DNA of 64,000 nt from Sipunculus nudus (Eukaryota > Annelida > Sipuncula > Golfingiida > Sipunculidae). The first letter of the stretch is position 1. Each line of letters starts with the position of its first letter. This document shows positions 23,401-35,570 of this stretch, piece by piece. The notes under the pieces were generated by a model, which searched no databases, had not been told where the DNA came from, and was given only the letters and a program-made list of their open reading frames with translations. The DNA is taken from contig CM049314.1 of the NCBI GenBank assembly GCA_026874595.1, positions 26,111,729 to 26,175,728 of the forward strand, given 5' to 3'. The position numbers were made by a program, and so were the translations under genes.

Positions 23401-23526
23401 CGTCTTTTTGAACGAACTGAACCATTTAATGTGCATAGAATCGGGTCATCAAAAACATGACCAAAATAAAAGTAATAGATATAATTGATAATTGAAGAAA
23501 AAAGTATGATGAAAAATAGGCGCTGA

Positions 23527-24222
23527 CTATTTCTGCCACTGGTCGGTGTTCATGGTATCATCAAGACCTTTCCCTGGTAACAGATGCCCTGCATATTGCG
23601 ATAAAGTTCGGATCCGAAGAAGCCGAACTGTTATTATATTCATTACCTCTTTCTGTATGTCGGTGATATGGGATGGAACACAAGAAGATGTAAATAAACA
23701 TTGCAAAAATTGCAATGAGTATAAATGTCTTTTAAATCCATACTGCAGGAACCCCCCCCCCCCCCCCCAAACTGTTCCATTAATCAAACTGTCATCATTT
23801 TGTCTGTTCTTGAGTAAATTCTTCTGCTTCTACCGATGGTTCTGATGGTAACGCTTTCAACTGTTTTAAAACACGAGTTCCCCTATTGGATTGTGGTTTC
23901 GTTTGTTTGACTACAATATCACTATCAGCCCTGCCTCCTATGATTGGTGTTTCTAAAATTTCCTGCACCGGTGGCCAACTCAGGTCAGGATCATGAGGAT
24001 CCGTGGTTTTTGCTACATGTTCTATCACTACTTCACCTAATGAGTTTGGAATGATTATGCTTCCACTTTTCGTTATAGGTATAGTGAGTCAATATTAATA
24101 TCGACAACAGGAAATTGATCCACTGAGCAATCAATGAGAGCCATCGATCCAACCCTGTCCGTATTTTGTCCCTCTTAGGAGATCTGATCTGATTACACAA
24201 GGACTACCTCATAAATCATGGA
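23527..24222 (-). pseudogene. Protease-region module after G2 (short form)
   Basis: From high to low coordinates it holds DRVGSMALIDCSVDQFPVVD, then the open 77-codon frame 23,795-24,028 (MIEHVAKTTDPHDPDLSWPP to EEFTQEQTK). A poly-C tract follows, then a frame ending QWQK. The IDGTV/FPV and IPN-EVVI motifs correspond to the distal gypsy protease and the linker before integrase. The gag-linker part is absent: the module stops at CTCATAAAT (24,216) and jumps to the next GT spacer. Confidence 0.6.
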
Positions 24223-24265
24223 TAAATCGCATATATTTATATCAGAGGTTGATCATGTTTTTTAA

Positions 24266-24605
24266 TCACTGATTGTGATACGTTCGGAGAGTGAAATCAT
24301 CGGTTAAACTAGCAGTATTTCCATAGGTGTCAGTAGGTGTAAGCACACTGACATTTGATGGGGTATCTTTCCCAAGTTTCTGAATCAGGTGTTCTCTCCG
24401 TCCGGATGACTTGAACACAGTGTCATCATTCATACTGTACAATAACTCGGCGCCGCCAATGCTCTGTGCCCATGCAGGTTTCCCAGAGTAAGGGTAATGT
24501 TCCCTGAATTCCTTGGAAGAATAGGTATTGTTACAGAGAAAAGGGAATAGTCAAATCTTTATCAGATGAACGACTCTTCCTTTCATTGGTATCGGCTGTG
24601 CGCAT
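24266..24605 (-). pseudogene. GT-like block G3 (type 1)
   Basis: It reads ELLYSMNDDTVFKSSG and NTAILT-like segments in the GT frame. The frame is shifted at the AAAA homopolymer in the N-terminal linker, so the fusion frame seen in G1 is closed here. NDD is retained. Confidence 0.5.
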
Positions 24606-24846
24606 GCTCTTCCATTCGCTTCGTTATCTAGTTAATGTTTGAGCGATTATTTTATGTCTCTATGATCCCCCCCCCCCCAATCCCTCTTCTCCTTATTGTA
24701 ATTATTTCTATGAGACTGCCATTTTGATAAAAAAAAAACATGATGACCGTAATAAAAAAATATAACTAATACGTATATTTAGCTAGATGCCAATCTTACA
24801 ATTGATAAATCGCATATATTTATATCAGAGGTTGATCATGTTTTAA

Positions 24847-25186
24847 TCACTGATTGTGATGCGTTCGGAGAGTGAAATCATAGGTTAAAATGGCTGTATT
24901 TCCATAGGTGTCAGTAGGTGTAACCACACTGACATTTGATAGGGTATCTTTCCCAAGTTTCTGAATCAGGTGTTCTGTCGGTCCCTTTGACGTGAACACA
25001 GTGTCATCATTCATACTGTAAAAATACTCGGCGCCGCCAATGCTCTCTGCCCACGCAGGTTTCCCTGAGTAAGGGCAATGTTCCCTGAATTCCTTGGAAG
25101 AATGGGTATTGTTACAGAGAAAAGGGATGAGTCAAATCTTTATCAGGTGAACCACTCTTCTTTTCATTGGTATGGGCTATGCGCAT
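24847..25186 (-). pseudogene. GT-like block G4 (type 1)
   Basis: The GT part is open and reads SIGGAEYFYSMNDDTVFTSK, TEHLIQKLGKD and NVSVVTPTDTYGNTAILT. One extra A (GAGAAAAGGG on the plus strand, against GAGAAAGGG in G1) shifts the linker part out of frame. A single-base event therefore separates this copy from an open frame like that of G1. Confidence 0.5.
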
Positions 25187-25425
25187 GCTCTTTCATTCGC
25201 TCCAATATCTGGTTAATGTGTGAGCGATTATTATTTTATGTCTCTATGATTCCCCCCCTTCCCTCTTCTCCTTATTGAAATTATTTCTATGAGACTGCCA
25301 TTTAGATAAAAAAAAACATGATGACCGTAATAAAAACATTTATCCTATACATATATTTAGCTAGATGCCAATCCTACAATTGATAAATCGCATATATTTA
25401 TATCAGAGGTTGATCATGTTTTTAA

Positions 25426-25720
25426 TCACTGATTGTGATGCGTTCGGAGAGTGAAATCATAGGTTAAAATGGCTGTATTTCCATAGGTGTCAGTAGGTGT
25501 AACCACACTGACATTTGATAGGGTATCTTTTCCAAGTTTCTGAATCAGGTGTTCTGTCCATCAGAATGACGTGAAAACAGTGCCATCATTCAAACTGTAC
25601 AAATACTCGGCGCCCTCAATGTAAGCCTCATTATAGGCCTCTTTCGTTCTGTGCCCATGCAGGTTCCCTGAGTAAAGCCAATGTTCTTTGGATAAGTGGG
25701 GTGCTTTTCAATTACATCAG
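25426..25720 (-). pseudogene. GT-like block G5 (type 2, NDG variant)
   Basis: Nearly identical by eye to G2 and G10, with NDG instead of NDD and the same downstream stop. It lies 2,324 bp from G2. Confidence 0.55.
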
Positions 25721-25850
25721 TTAACGTCTTTTTGAACGAACTGAACCATTTAATGTGCATAGAATCGGGTCATCAAAAACATGACCAAAATAAAAGTAAT
25801 AGATATAATTGATAATTGAAGAAAAAAGTATGATGAAAAATAGGCGCTGA

Positions 25851-26880
25851 CTATTTCTGCCACTGGTCGGTGTTCATGGTATCATCAAGACCTGTCCCTG
25901 GTAACAGATGCCCTGCATATTGCGATAAAGTTCGGATCCGAAGAAGCTGAACTGTTATTATATTCATTACCTCTTTCTGTATGTCGGTGATATGGGATGG
26001 AACACAAGAAGATGTAAATAAACATTGCAAAAATTGCAATGAGTATAAATGTCTTTTAAATCCATACTGCAGGAACCCCCCCCCCCCCCCCCAAACTGTT
26101 CCATTAATCAAACTGTCATCATTTTGTCTGTTCTTAAGTAAATTCTTCTGCTTCTACCGATGGTTCTGATGGTAACGCTTTCAACTGTTTTAAAACACGA
26201 GTTCCCCTTTCGGATTGTGGTTTTGTTTGTTTGACTACAATATCACTATCAGCCCTGCCTCCTATGATTGGTGTTTCTAAAATTTCCTGCACCGGTGGCC
26301 AACTCAGGTCAGGATCATGAGGATCCGTGGCATTTGCTACATGTTCTATCACTACTTCACCTAATGAGTTTGGAATGATTATGCTTCCACTTTTCGTTAT
26401 AGGTATAGTGAGTCAATATTAATATCGACAACAGGAAATTGATCCACTGAGCAATCAATGAGAGCCATCGATCCAACCCTGTCCGTATTTTGTCCCTCTT
26501 AGGAGATCTAATCTGATTACACAAGGACTACCTCATAAATCTCGAGCCTGATTCTTGGGAATTATCTTGCACAACTCTTCGAGACACTATAGCCTCTACA
26601 TCCTCATAAACCATTCCCTGCTTATGCATACCTTAATTTACTCATGTTTTAACATGGCGTGTCTGTTCACAGACACTCGGTACATCCCGCGATATTTCCA
26701 TACAGACGGATATGTTATCCGTTTTCGGGTAGGCACGGTATGAGGCTATACTTCTTTGAAATTCCTTGGAAGAATGGATATTGTAACAGAATAAGGGATT
26801 AGTCAAATCTTTATCAGGTGAACGATTCTTCTTTTCATTGGTATGGGCTGTGCGCATGCTCTTCCATTCGCTGCGATATC
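25851..26880 (-). pseudogene. Protease-region module after G5 (long form)
   Basis: It includes the open 72-codon protease-distal frame (26,134-26,352, MIEHVANATDPHDPDLSWPP) and a gag-protease linker frame (26,642-26,857). That linker frame begins MRTAHTNEKKNRSPDK and ends ISRDVPSVCEQTRHVKT. The position of the protease active site (compare RDSG at 42.6 kb) is replaced by GSRFMR and a stop, so no active enzyme can be encoded. The linker start is the same segment that heads the type-1 GT blocks. Confidence 0.6.
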
Positions 26881-27114
26881 TGGTTAATGTTTGAGCGATT
26901 ATTATTTTATGTCGCTATGATTCCCCCACCCCCCCCCCCCCTTCCCTATTCTCTCTATTGTAATTATTTTTATGAGACTGCCATTTTGATAAAAAAAAAA
27001 GACATGGTGACCGTAATAAAAAAAAAATACATCCCATACGTATATCTAGCTAGATGCCAATCTTACAATTTATAAATCGCATATATTTATATCAGAGGTT
27101 AATCATGTTTTTAA

Positions 27115-27454
27115 TCACTGATTGTGATGCGTTCGGAGAGTGAAATTATAGGTTCAAATGGCTGTATTTCCATGGGTGTCAGTAGGTGTAACCACACTGA
27201 CATTTGATAGGGTATCTTTCCCAAGTTTCTGAATCAGGTGTTCTGTCCGTCCCTATGACGTTAACACAGTGTCATCATTCATACTGTAAAAATACTCGGC
27301 GCCGCCAATGCTCTCTGCCCATGCAGGTTTCCCTGAGTAAGGGCAATGTTCCCTTAATTCCTTGGAAGAATGGGTATTGTTACAGAGAAAAGGGAATAGT
27401 CAAATCTTTATCAGTTGAACCATTCTTCTTTTCATTGGTATGGGCTGTGCGCAT
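27115..27454 (-). pseudogene. GT-like block G6 (type 1)
   Basis: It reads EYFYSMNDDTVLTS followed by a stop, then GRTEHL. The NDD motif is kept but the GT frame is broken by the nonsense codon at this position, which G9, G11 and G14 share. Confidence 0.5.
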
Positions 27455-27692
27455 GCTCCTCCATTCGCTCGGTTATCCGGTTAATGTTTGACCGATTATT
27501 TTTGATGTCTCTATAATTCCCCACCCCCTTCACTCTTCTTATTGTAATTATTTATATGAGACTGCCATTTTGATAAAAAAAAGATGATGACCGTAATAAA
27601 AAAATATAACCTACACGTATATTTAGCTAGATGCCAATCTTACAATTGATAAATCGCATATATTTATATCAGAGGTTGATCATGTTTTTTAA

Positions 27693-28032
27693 TCACTGAT
27701 TGTGATACGTTCGGAGAGTGAAATCATCGGATAAAATGGCAGTATTTCCATAGGTGTCAGTAGGTGTAAGCACAATGACATTTGATGGGGTATCTTTCCC
27801 AAGTTTCTGAATCAGGTGTTCTGGCGGTCCCTTTGACGTGAACACAGTGTCATCATTCATACTGTAAAAATACTCGGCGCCCCCAATGCTCTCTGCCCAC
27901 GCAGGTTTCCCTGAGTAAGGGCAATGTTCCCTGAATTCCTTGGAAGAATGGGTATTGTTACAGAGAAAAGGGATTAGTCAATTCTTTATCAGGTGAACCA
28001 CTCTTCTTTTCATTGGTATGGGCTGTGCTCAT
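27693..28032 (-). pseudogene. GT-like block G7 (type 1)
   Basis: The GT part reads NDDTVFTSKGPPEHL and is open through NTAILPYDF-like sequence at the end. The linker is frameshifted at the AAAA homopolymer. The copy-B counterpart is G12. Confidence 0.5.
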
Positions 28033-28276
28033 GCTCTTCCATTCGCTCCGATATCTGGTTAATGTTTGAGCGATTATTATTTTATGTCTCTATGATTCCC
28101 CCCCCCCCCTTTCCCTATTCTCCTGTGTGTAATTATATCTACGAGACTGCTATTTTGATAAAAAAAAGATGATGACCGTAATAAAAAAAATAATCCTATA
28201 CGTATATTTAGCTAGATGCCAATCTTACATTTGATAAATCGCATATATTTATATCAGAGGTTGATCATGTTTTTAA

Positions 28277-28580
28277 TCACTGATTGTGATGCGTTCGGAG
28301 ACTGAAATAATAGGTTAAAATGGCTGTTTTTCCATAGATGTCAGTAGGTGCAACCACACTGACCTTTGATAGGGTATCTTTTCCAGGTTTTTTGAATCAG
28401 GTGTTCTGTCCATCAGGATGACGTGAACACAGTGTCATCATTCATACTGTACAAATACTTGGCGCCCTCAATGTAAGCCTCATTATAAGCCTCGTTCGTT
28501 CTGTGCCCATGCAGGTTCCCTGAGTAAAGCCAATGTTCCTTGGATAAGTGCGGTGCTTTTCAATTACATCAGTTAACGTC
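28277..28580 (-). pseudogene. GT-like block G8 (type 2)
   Basis: It reads AKYLYSMNDDTVFTSS, a stop, then WTEHLIQK. NDD is retained. The type-2 upstream segment (NEAYNEAYIEGA-like, with Asn-Glu-Ala-Tyr words) is present. The copy-B counterpart is G13. Confidence 0.55.
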
Positions 28581-28702
28581 TTTTTGAACGAACTGAACCA
28601 TTTAATGTGCATAGAATCGGGTCATCAAAAACATGACCAAAATAAAAGTAATAGATATAATTGATAATTGAAGAAAAAAGTATGATGAAAAATAGGCGCT
28701 GA

Positions 28703-29690
28703 CTATTTCTGCCACTGGTCGGTGTTCATGGTATCATCAAGACCTTTCCCTGGTAACAGATGCCCTGCATATTGCGATAAAGTTCGGATCCGAAGAAGCT
28801 GAACTGTTATTATATTCATTACCTCTTTCTGTATGTCGGTGATATGGGATGGAATACAAGAAGATGTAAATAAACATTGCAAAAATTGCATTGAATATAA
28901 ATGTCTTTTAAATCCATACTGCAGGAACCCCCCAAACTGTTCCATTAATCAAACTGTCATCATTTTGTCTGTTCTTTAGTAAATTCTACTGGTTCTACCG
29001 ATGGTTCTGATGGTAACGCTTTCAACTGTTTTAAAACACGAGTTCCCCTTTCGGATTGTGCTTTTGTTTGTTCGACTACAATATCACTATCAGGCCTGCC
29101 TCCTATGATTGGTGTTTCTAAAATTTCCTGCACCGGTGGCCAACTCAGGTCAGGATCATGAGGATCCGGGGCTTTTGCTACATGTTCTATCACTACTTCA
29201 CCTAATGAGTTTGGAATGATTATGCTTCCACTTTTCATTATAGGTATAGTGAGTCAATATTAATATCGACAACAGGAAATTGATCCACTGAGCAATCAAT
29301 GAGAGCCATCGATTCAACCCTGCCGTATTTTTGCCCTCTTAGGAGATCTGATCTAATTACACAAGGACTACACCATAAATCTCGAGCCTGATTCTTGGGA
29401 ATTATCTTGCACAACTCTTCGAGACACTATAGCCTCTACATCCTCATAAACCATTCCCTGTTTATGCATACCTTAATTTACTCATGTTTTAACATGGCGT
29501 GTCTGTTCACAGACACTCAGTACATCCCGTGATATTTCCATACAGGCGGATATGCTATCGGTTTTCGGGTAGGCACGGTATGAGGCTATATTTCTTTAAA
29601 ATTCCTTGGAAGAATGGATATTGTAACAGAATAAGGGATTAGTCAAATCTTTATCAGGTGAACCACTCTTCTTTTCATTGGTATTTGCTG
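28703..29690 (-). pseudogene. Protease-region module after G8 (long form, longest open frame)
   Basis: The 92-codon open frame 28,960-29,238 begins MKSGSIIIPNSLGEVVIEHV and ends PVEFTKEQTK. This covers the distal protease strand and the acidic/Pro linker toward integrase. A second 80-codon frame (28,703-28,945) starts MEQFGGFLQYGFKRHLYS. The active-site segment is missing. Upstream linker frames contain several stops. Confidence 0.6.
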
Positions 29691-29938
29691 TGCGCATACT
29701 CTTCCGTTCGCTCCGTTATCTGGTTAATGTTTGAGCGATTATTATTTTATGTCCCTATGATTCCCCCATCCCTTTCCTATTCTCTCTATTGTAATTATTT
29801 TTATGAGACTGCCATTTTGATAAAAAAAACATGGTGCCCGTAATAAAAATATATATCCCATACGTATATCTAGCTAGATGCCAATCTTACAATTGATAAA
29901 TCGCATATATTTATATCAGAGGTTGATCATGTTGTTAA

Positions 29939-30278
29939 TCACTGATTGTGATGCGTTCGGAGAGTGAAATCATAGGTTAAAATGGCTGTATTTCCATAGG
30001 TGTCAGTAGGTGTAACCACAGTGACATTTGATGGGGTATCTTTTTCAAGTTTCTGAATCAGGTGTTCTGTCCGTCCCTATGACGTGAACACAGTGTCATC
30101 ATTTATACTGTGAAAATACTCGGCGCCGCCAATGCTCTGTGCCCATGCAGGTTTCCCTGAGTAAGGGCAATGTTCCCTGAATTCCTTGGAAGAATGGGTA
30201 TTGTTACAGAGAAAAGGGATTAGTCAAATCTTTATCAGGTGAACCACTCTTCTTTTCATTGGTATGGGCTGTACGCAT
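29939..30278 (-). pseudogene. GT-like block G9 (type 1)
   Basis: It reads EYFHSINDDTVFTS, a stop, then GRTEH. Like G6 it carries the shared nonsense codon. The extra-A frameshift is also present. Confidence 0.5.
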
Positions 30279-30526
30279 GCTCTTCCATTCGCTCCGTTAT
30301 CCAGTTAATGTTTGAGCGATGATTTTTGATGTCTCTATAATTCCCCCCCCCCCCCCCCTTCCCTCTTCTCCTTATTGTAATTATTTCTATGAGACTGCCA
30401 TTTTGATAAAAAAAAAACATGATGACCGTAATAAAAAAATATAACCTATGCGTATATTTAGCTAGATGCCAATCTTACAATTGATAAATCGCATATATTT
30501 ATATCAGAGGTTGATCATGTTTTTAA

Positions 30527-30825
30527 TCACTGATTGTGATGCGTTCGGAGAGTGAAATCATAGGTTAAAATGGCTGTATTTCCATAGGTGTCAGTAGGTG
30601 TAACCACACTGACATTTGATAGGGTATCTTTTCCAAGTTTCTGAATCAGGTGTTCTGTCCATCAGAATGACGTGAAAACAGTGCCATCATTCAAACTGTA
30701 CAAATACTCGGCGCCCTCAATGTAAGCCTCATTATAGGCCTCTTTCGTTCTGTGCCCATGCAGGTTCCATGAGTAAAGCCAATGTTCTTTGGATAAGTGG
30801 GGTGCTTTTCAATTACATCAGTTAA
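30527..30825 (-). pseudogene. GT-like block G10 (type 2, NDG variant)
   Basis: Counterpart of G5; shares the NDG change and the same stop. Confidence 0.55.
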
Positions 30826-30951
30826 CGTCTTTTTGAACGAACTGAACCATTTAATGTGCATAGAATCGGGTCATCAAAAACATGACCAAAATAAAAGTAA
30901 TAGATATAATTGATAATTGAAGAAAAAAGTATGATGAAAAATAGGCGCTGA

Positions 30952-31960
30952 CTATTTCTGCCACTGGTCGGTGTTCATGGTATCATCAAGACCTTTCCCT
31001 GGTAACAGATGCCCTGCATATTGCGATAAAGTTCGGATCCGAAGAAGCTGAACTGTTATTATATTCATTACCTCTTTCTGTATGTCGGTGATATGGGATG
31101 GAACACAAGAAGATGTAAATAAACATTGCAAAAATTGCAATGAGTATAAATGTCTTTTAAATCCATACTGCAGGAACCCCCCCAAACTGTTCCATTAATC
31201 AAACTGTCATCATTTTGTCTGTTCTTAAGTAAATTCTTCTGCTTCTACCGATGGTTCTGATGGTAACGCTTTCAACTGTTTTAAAACACGAGTTCCCCTT
31301 TCGGATTGTGGTTTTGTTTGTTTGACTACAATATCACTATCAGCCCTGCCTCCTATGATTGGTGTTTCTAAAATTCCCTGCACCGGTGGCCAACTCAGGT
31401 CAGGATCATGAGGATCCGTGGCATTTGCTACATGTTCTATCACTACTTCACCTAATGAGTTTGGAATGATTATGCTTCCACTTTTCGTTATAGGTATAGT
31501 GAGTCAATATTAATATCGACAACAGGAAATTGATCCACTGAGCAATCAATGAGAGCCATCGATCCAACCCTGTCCGTATTTTGTCCCTCTTAGGAGATCT
31601 AATCTGATTACACAAGGACTACCTCATAAATCTCGAGCCTGATTCTTGGGAATTATCTTGCACAACTCTTCGAGACAATATAGCCTCTACATCCTCATAA
31701 ACCATTCTCTGCTTATGCATACCTTAATTTACTCATGTTTTAACATGGCGTGTCTGTTCACAGACACTCGGTACATCCCGCGATATTTCCATACAGACGG
31801 ATTTGTTATCCGTTTTCGGGTAGGCACGGTATGAGGCTATACTTCTTTGAAATTCCTTGGAAGAATGGATATTGTAACAGAATAAGGGATTAGTCAAATC
31901 TTTATCAGGTGAACGATTCTTCTTTTCATTGGTATGGGCTGTGCGCATGCTCTTCCATTC
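30952..31960 (-). pseudogene. Protease-region module after G10 (long form)
   Basis: Counterpart of the module after G5. It holds the open 72-codon frame 31,225-31,443 and the linker frame 31,733-31,948. The poly-C tract before LQYGFKRHLY is 7 C here against 16 in copy A. This shows that tract length varies even when the flanks are nearly identical. Confidence 0.6.
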
Positions 31961-32195
31961 GCTGCGATATCTGGTTAATGTTTGAGCGATTATTATTTTA
32001 TGTCGCTATGATTCCCCCCCCCCCTTCCCTATTCTCTCTATTGTAATTATTTTTATGAGACTGCCATTTTGATAAAAAAAAGACATGGTGACCGTAATGA
32101 AAAAAAAATACATCCCATACGTATATCTAGCTAGATGCCAATCTTACAATTTATAAATCGCATATATTTATATCAGAGGTTAATCATGTTTTTAA

Positions 32196-32535
32196 TCACT
32201 GATTGTGATGCGTTCGGAGAGTGAAATTATAGGTTCAAATGGCTGTATTTCCATGGGTGTCAGTAGGTGTAACCACACTGACATTTGATAGGGTATCTTT
32301 CCCAAGTTTCTGAATCAGGTGTTCTGTCCGTCCCTATGACGTGAACACAGTGTCATCATTCATACTGTAAAAATACTCGGCGCCGCCAATGCTCTCTGCC
32401 CATGCAGGTTTCCCTGAGTAAGGGCAATGTTCCCTTAATTCCTTGGAAGAATGGGTATTGTTACAGAGAAAAGGGAATAGTCAAATCTTTATCAGTTGAA
32501 CCATTCTTCTTTTCATTGGTATGGGCTGTGCGCAT
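32196..32535 (-). pseudogene. GT-like block G11 (type 1)
   Basis: Counterpart of G6. It carries the shared stop after FTS (here the residue before is Phe, not Leu as in G6) and retains NDD. Confidence 0.5.
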
Positions 32536-32773
32536 GCTCCTCCATTCGCTCGGTTATCCGGTTAATGTTTGACCGATTATTTTTGATGTCTCTATAATTC
32601 CCCACCCCCTTCACTCTTCTTATTGTAATTATTTATATGAGACTGCCATTTTGATAAAAAAAAGATGATGACCGTAATAAAAAAATATAACCTACACGTA
32701 TATTTAGCTAGATGCCAATCTTACAATTGATAAATCGCATATATTTATATCAGAGGTTGATCATGTTTTTTAA

Positions 32774-33113
32774 TCACTGATTGTGATACGTTCGGAGAGT
32801 GAAATCATCGGTTAAAATGGCAGTATTTCCATAGGTGTCAGTAGGTGTAAGCACACTGACATTTGATGGGGTATCTTTCCCAAGTTTCTAAATCAGGTGT
32901 TCTGGCGGTCCCTTTGACGTGAACACAGTGTCATCATTCATACTGTAAAAATACTCGGCGCCCCCAATGCTCTCTGCCCACGCAGGTTTCCCTGAGTAAG
33001 GGCAATGTTCCCTGAATTCCTTGGAAGAATGGGTATTGTTACAGAGAAAAGGGATTAGTCAATTCTTTATCAGGTGAACCACTCTTCTTTTCATTGGTAT
33101 GGGCTGTGCGCAT
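32774..33113 (-). pseudogene. GT-like block G12 (type 1)
   Basis: Counterpart of G7. NDDTVFTSKGPPEHL is retained, with a stop nearby in HLI-KLG. The linker is frameshifted. Confidence 0.5.
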
Positions 33114-33357
33114 GCTCTTCCATTCGCTCCGATATCTGGTTAATGTTTGAGCGATTATTATTTTATGTCTCTATGATTCCCCCCCCCCCTTTCCCTATTC
33201 TCCTGTGTGTAATTATATCTACGAGACTGCTTTTTTGATAAAAAAAAAGATGATGACCGTAATAAAAAAAATAATCCTATACGTATATTTAGCTAGATGC
33301 CAATCTTACATTTGATAAATCGCATATATTTATATCAGAGGTTGATCATGTTTTTAA

Positions 33358-33660
33358 TCACTGATTGTGATGCGTTCGGAGACTGAAATAATAGGTTAAA
33401 ATGGCTGTTTTTCCATAGATGTCAGTAGGTGCAACCACACTGACCTTTGATAGGGTATCTTTTCCAGGTTTTTTGAATCAGGTGTTCTGTCCATCAGGAT
33501 GACGTGAACACAGTGTCATCATTCATACTGTACAAATACTTGGCGCCCTCAATGTAAGCCTCATTATAAGCCTCGTTCGTTCTGTGCCCATGCAGGTTCC
33601 CTGAGTAAAGCCAATGTTCCTTGGATAAGTGCGGTGCTTTTCAATTACATCAGTTAACGT
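33358..33660 (-). pseudogene. GT-like block G13 (type 2)
   Basis: Counterpart of G8, with the same NDD and the same stop before WTEHL. Confidence 0.55.
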
Positions 33661-33783
33661 CTTTTTGAACGAACTGAACCATTTAATGTGCATAGAATCG
33701 GGTCATCAAAAACATGACCAAAATAAAAGTAATAGATATAATTGATAATTGAAGAAAAAAGTATGATGAAAAATAGGCGCTGA

Positions 33784-34770
33784 CTATTTCTGCCACTGGT
33801 CGGTTTTCATGGTATCATCAAGACCTTTCCCTGGTAACGGATGCCCTGCATATTGCGATAAAGTTCGGATCCGAAGAAGCTGAACTGTTATTATATTCAT
33901 TACCTCTTTCTGTATGTCGGTGATATGGGATGGAATACAAGAAGATGTAAATAAACATTGCAAAAATTGCATTGAATATAAATGTCTTTTAAATCCATAC
34001 TGCAGGAACCCCCCAAACTGTTCCATTAATCAAACTGTCATCATTTTGTCTGTTCTTTAGTAAATTCTACTGGTTCTACCGATGGTTCTGATGGTAACGC
34101 TTTCAACTGTTTTAAAACACGAGTTCCCCTTTCGGATTGTGCTTTTGTTTGTTTGACTACAATATCACTATCAGGCCTGCCTCCTATGATTGGTGATTCT
34201 AAAATTTCCTGCACCGTTGGCCAACTCAGGTCAGGATCATGAGGATCCGGGGCTTTTGCTACATGTTCTATCACTACTTCACCTAATGAGTTTGGAATGA
34301 TTATGCTTCCACTTTTCATTATAGGTATAGTGAGTCAATATTAATATCGACAACAGGAAATTGATCCACTGAGCAATCAATGAGAGCCATCGATTCAACC
34401 CTGCCGTATTTTTGCCCTCTTAGGAGATCTGATCTAAATACACAAGGACTACACCATAAATCTCGAGCCTGATTCTTGGGAATTATCTTGCACAACTCTT
34501 CGAGACACTATAGCCTCTACATTCTCATAAACCATTCCCTGTTTATGCATACCTTAATTTACTCATGTTTTAACATGGCGTGTCTGTTCACAGACACTCA
34601 GTACATCCCGTGATATTTCCATACAGGCGGATATGCTATCGGTTTTCGGGTAGGCACGGTATGAGGCTATATTTCTTTAAAATTCCTTGGAAGAATGGAT
34701 ATTGTAACAGAATAAGGGATTAGTCAAATCTTTATCAGGTGAACCACTCTTCTTTTCATTGGTATTGGCT
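33784..34770 (-). pseudogene. Protease-region module after G13 (long form)
   Basis: Counterpart of the module after G8. The open 92-codon frame 34,041-34,319 differs at a few residues (for example SWPT for SWPP and ESPII for ETPII). The 80-codon frame 33,784-34,026 also persists. Confidence 0.6.
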
Positions 34771-35020
34771 GCGCGCATACTCTTCCGTTCGCTCCGTTAT
34801 CTGGTTAATGTTTGAGCGATTATTATTTTATGTCCCTATGATTCCCCCCCCCCCCTTTCCTATTCTCCCTATTGTAATTATTTTTATGAGACTGCCATTT
34901 TGATAAAAAAACATGGTGCCCGTAATAAAAATATATATCCCATACGTATATCTAGCTAGATGCCAATCTTACAATTGATAAATCACATATATTTATATCA
35001 GAGGTTGATCATGTTGTTAA

Positions 35021-35360
35021 TCACTGATTGTGATGCGTTCGGAGAGTGAAATCATAGGTTAAAATGGCTGTATTTCCATAGGTGTCAGTAGGTGTAACCA
35101 CAGTGACATTTGATGGGGTATCTTTTTCAAGTTTCTGAATCAGGTGTTCTGTCCGTCCCTATGACGTGAACACAGTGTCATCATTCATACTGTGAAAATA
35201 CTCGGCGCCGCCAATGCTCTGTGCCCATGCAGGTTTCCCTGAGTAAGGGCAATGTTCCCTGAATTCCTTGGAAGAATGGGTATTGTTACAGAGAAAAGGG
35301 ATTAGTCAAATCTTTATCAGGTGAACCACTCTTCTTTTCATTGGTATGGGCTGTACGCAT
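35021..35360 (-). pseudogene. GT-like block G14 (type 1)
   Basis: Counterpart of G9, with EYFHSMNDDTVFTS then the shared stop. Confidence 0.5.
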
Positions 35361-35570
35361 GCTCTTCCATTCGCTCCGTTATCCAGTTAATGTTTGAGCG
35401 ATGATTTTTGATGTCTCTATAATTCCCCACCCCCCCCCCCTTCCCTCTTCTCCTTATTGTAATTATTTCTATGAGACTGCCATTTTGATAAAAAAAAAAA
35501 CATGATGACCGTAATAAAAAAATATAACCTATGCGTATATTTAGCTAGATGCCAATCTTACAATTGATAA

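Larger units (their letters stand above)
25400..30500 (-). repeat. Higher-order repeat copy A (~5.10 kb)
   Basis: This unit contains G5, a long protease module, G6, G7, G8, another long module, and G9. Internal block spacings are 1,689, 578, 584, 1,662 and 588 bp. Copy B (30,501-35,590) has 1,669, 578, 584, 1,663 and 590. Matching open frames at 26,642-26,857 and 31,733-31,948 differ by one residue in 71. Most length difference lies in poly-C tracts. The duplication is therefore very recent or the copies are being homogenised. Confidence 0.85.
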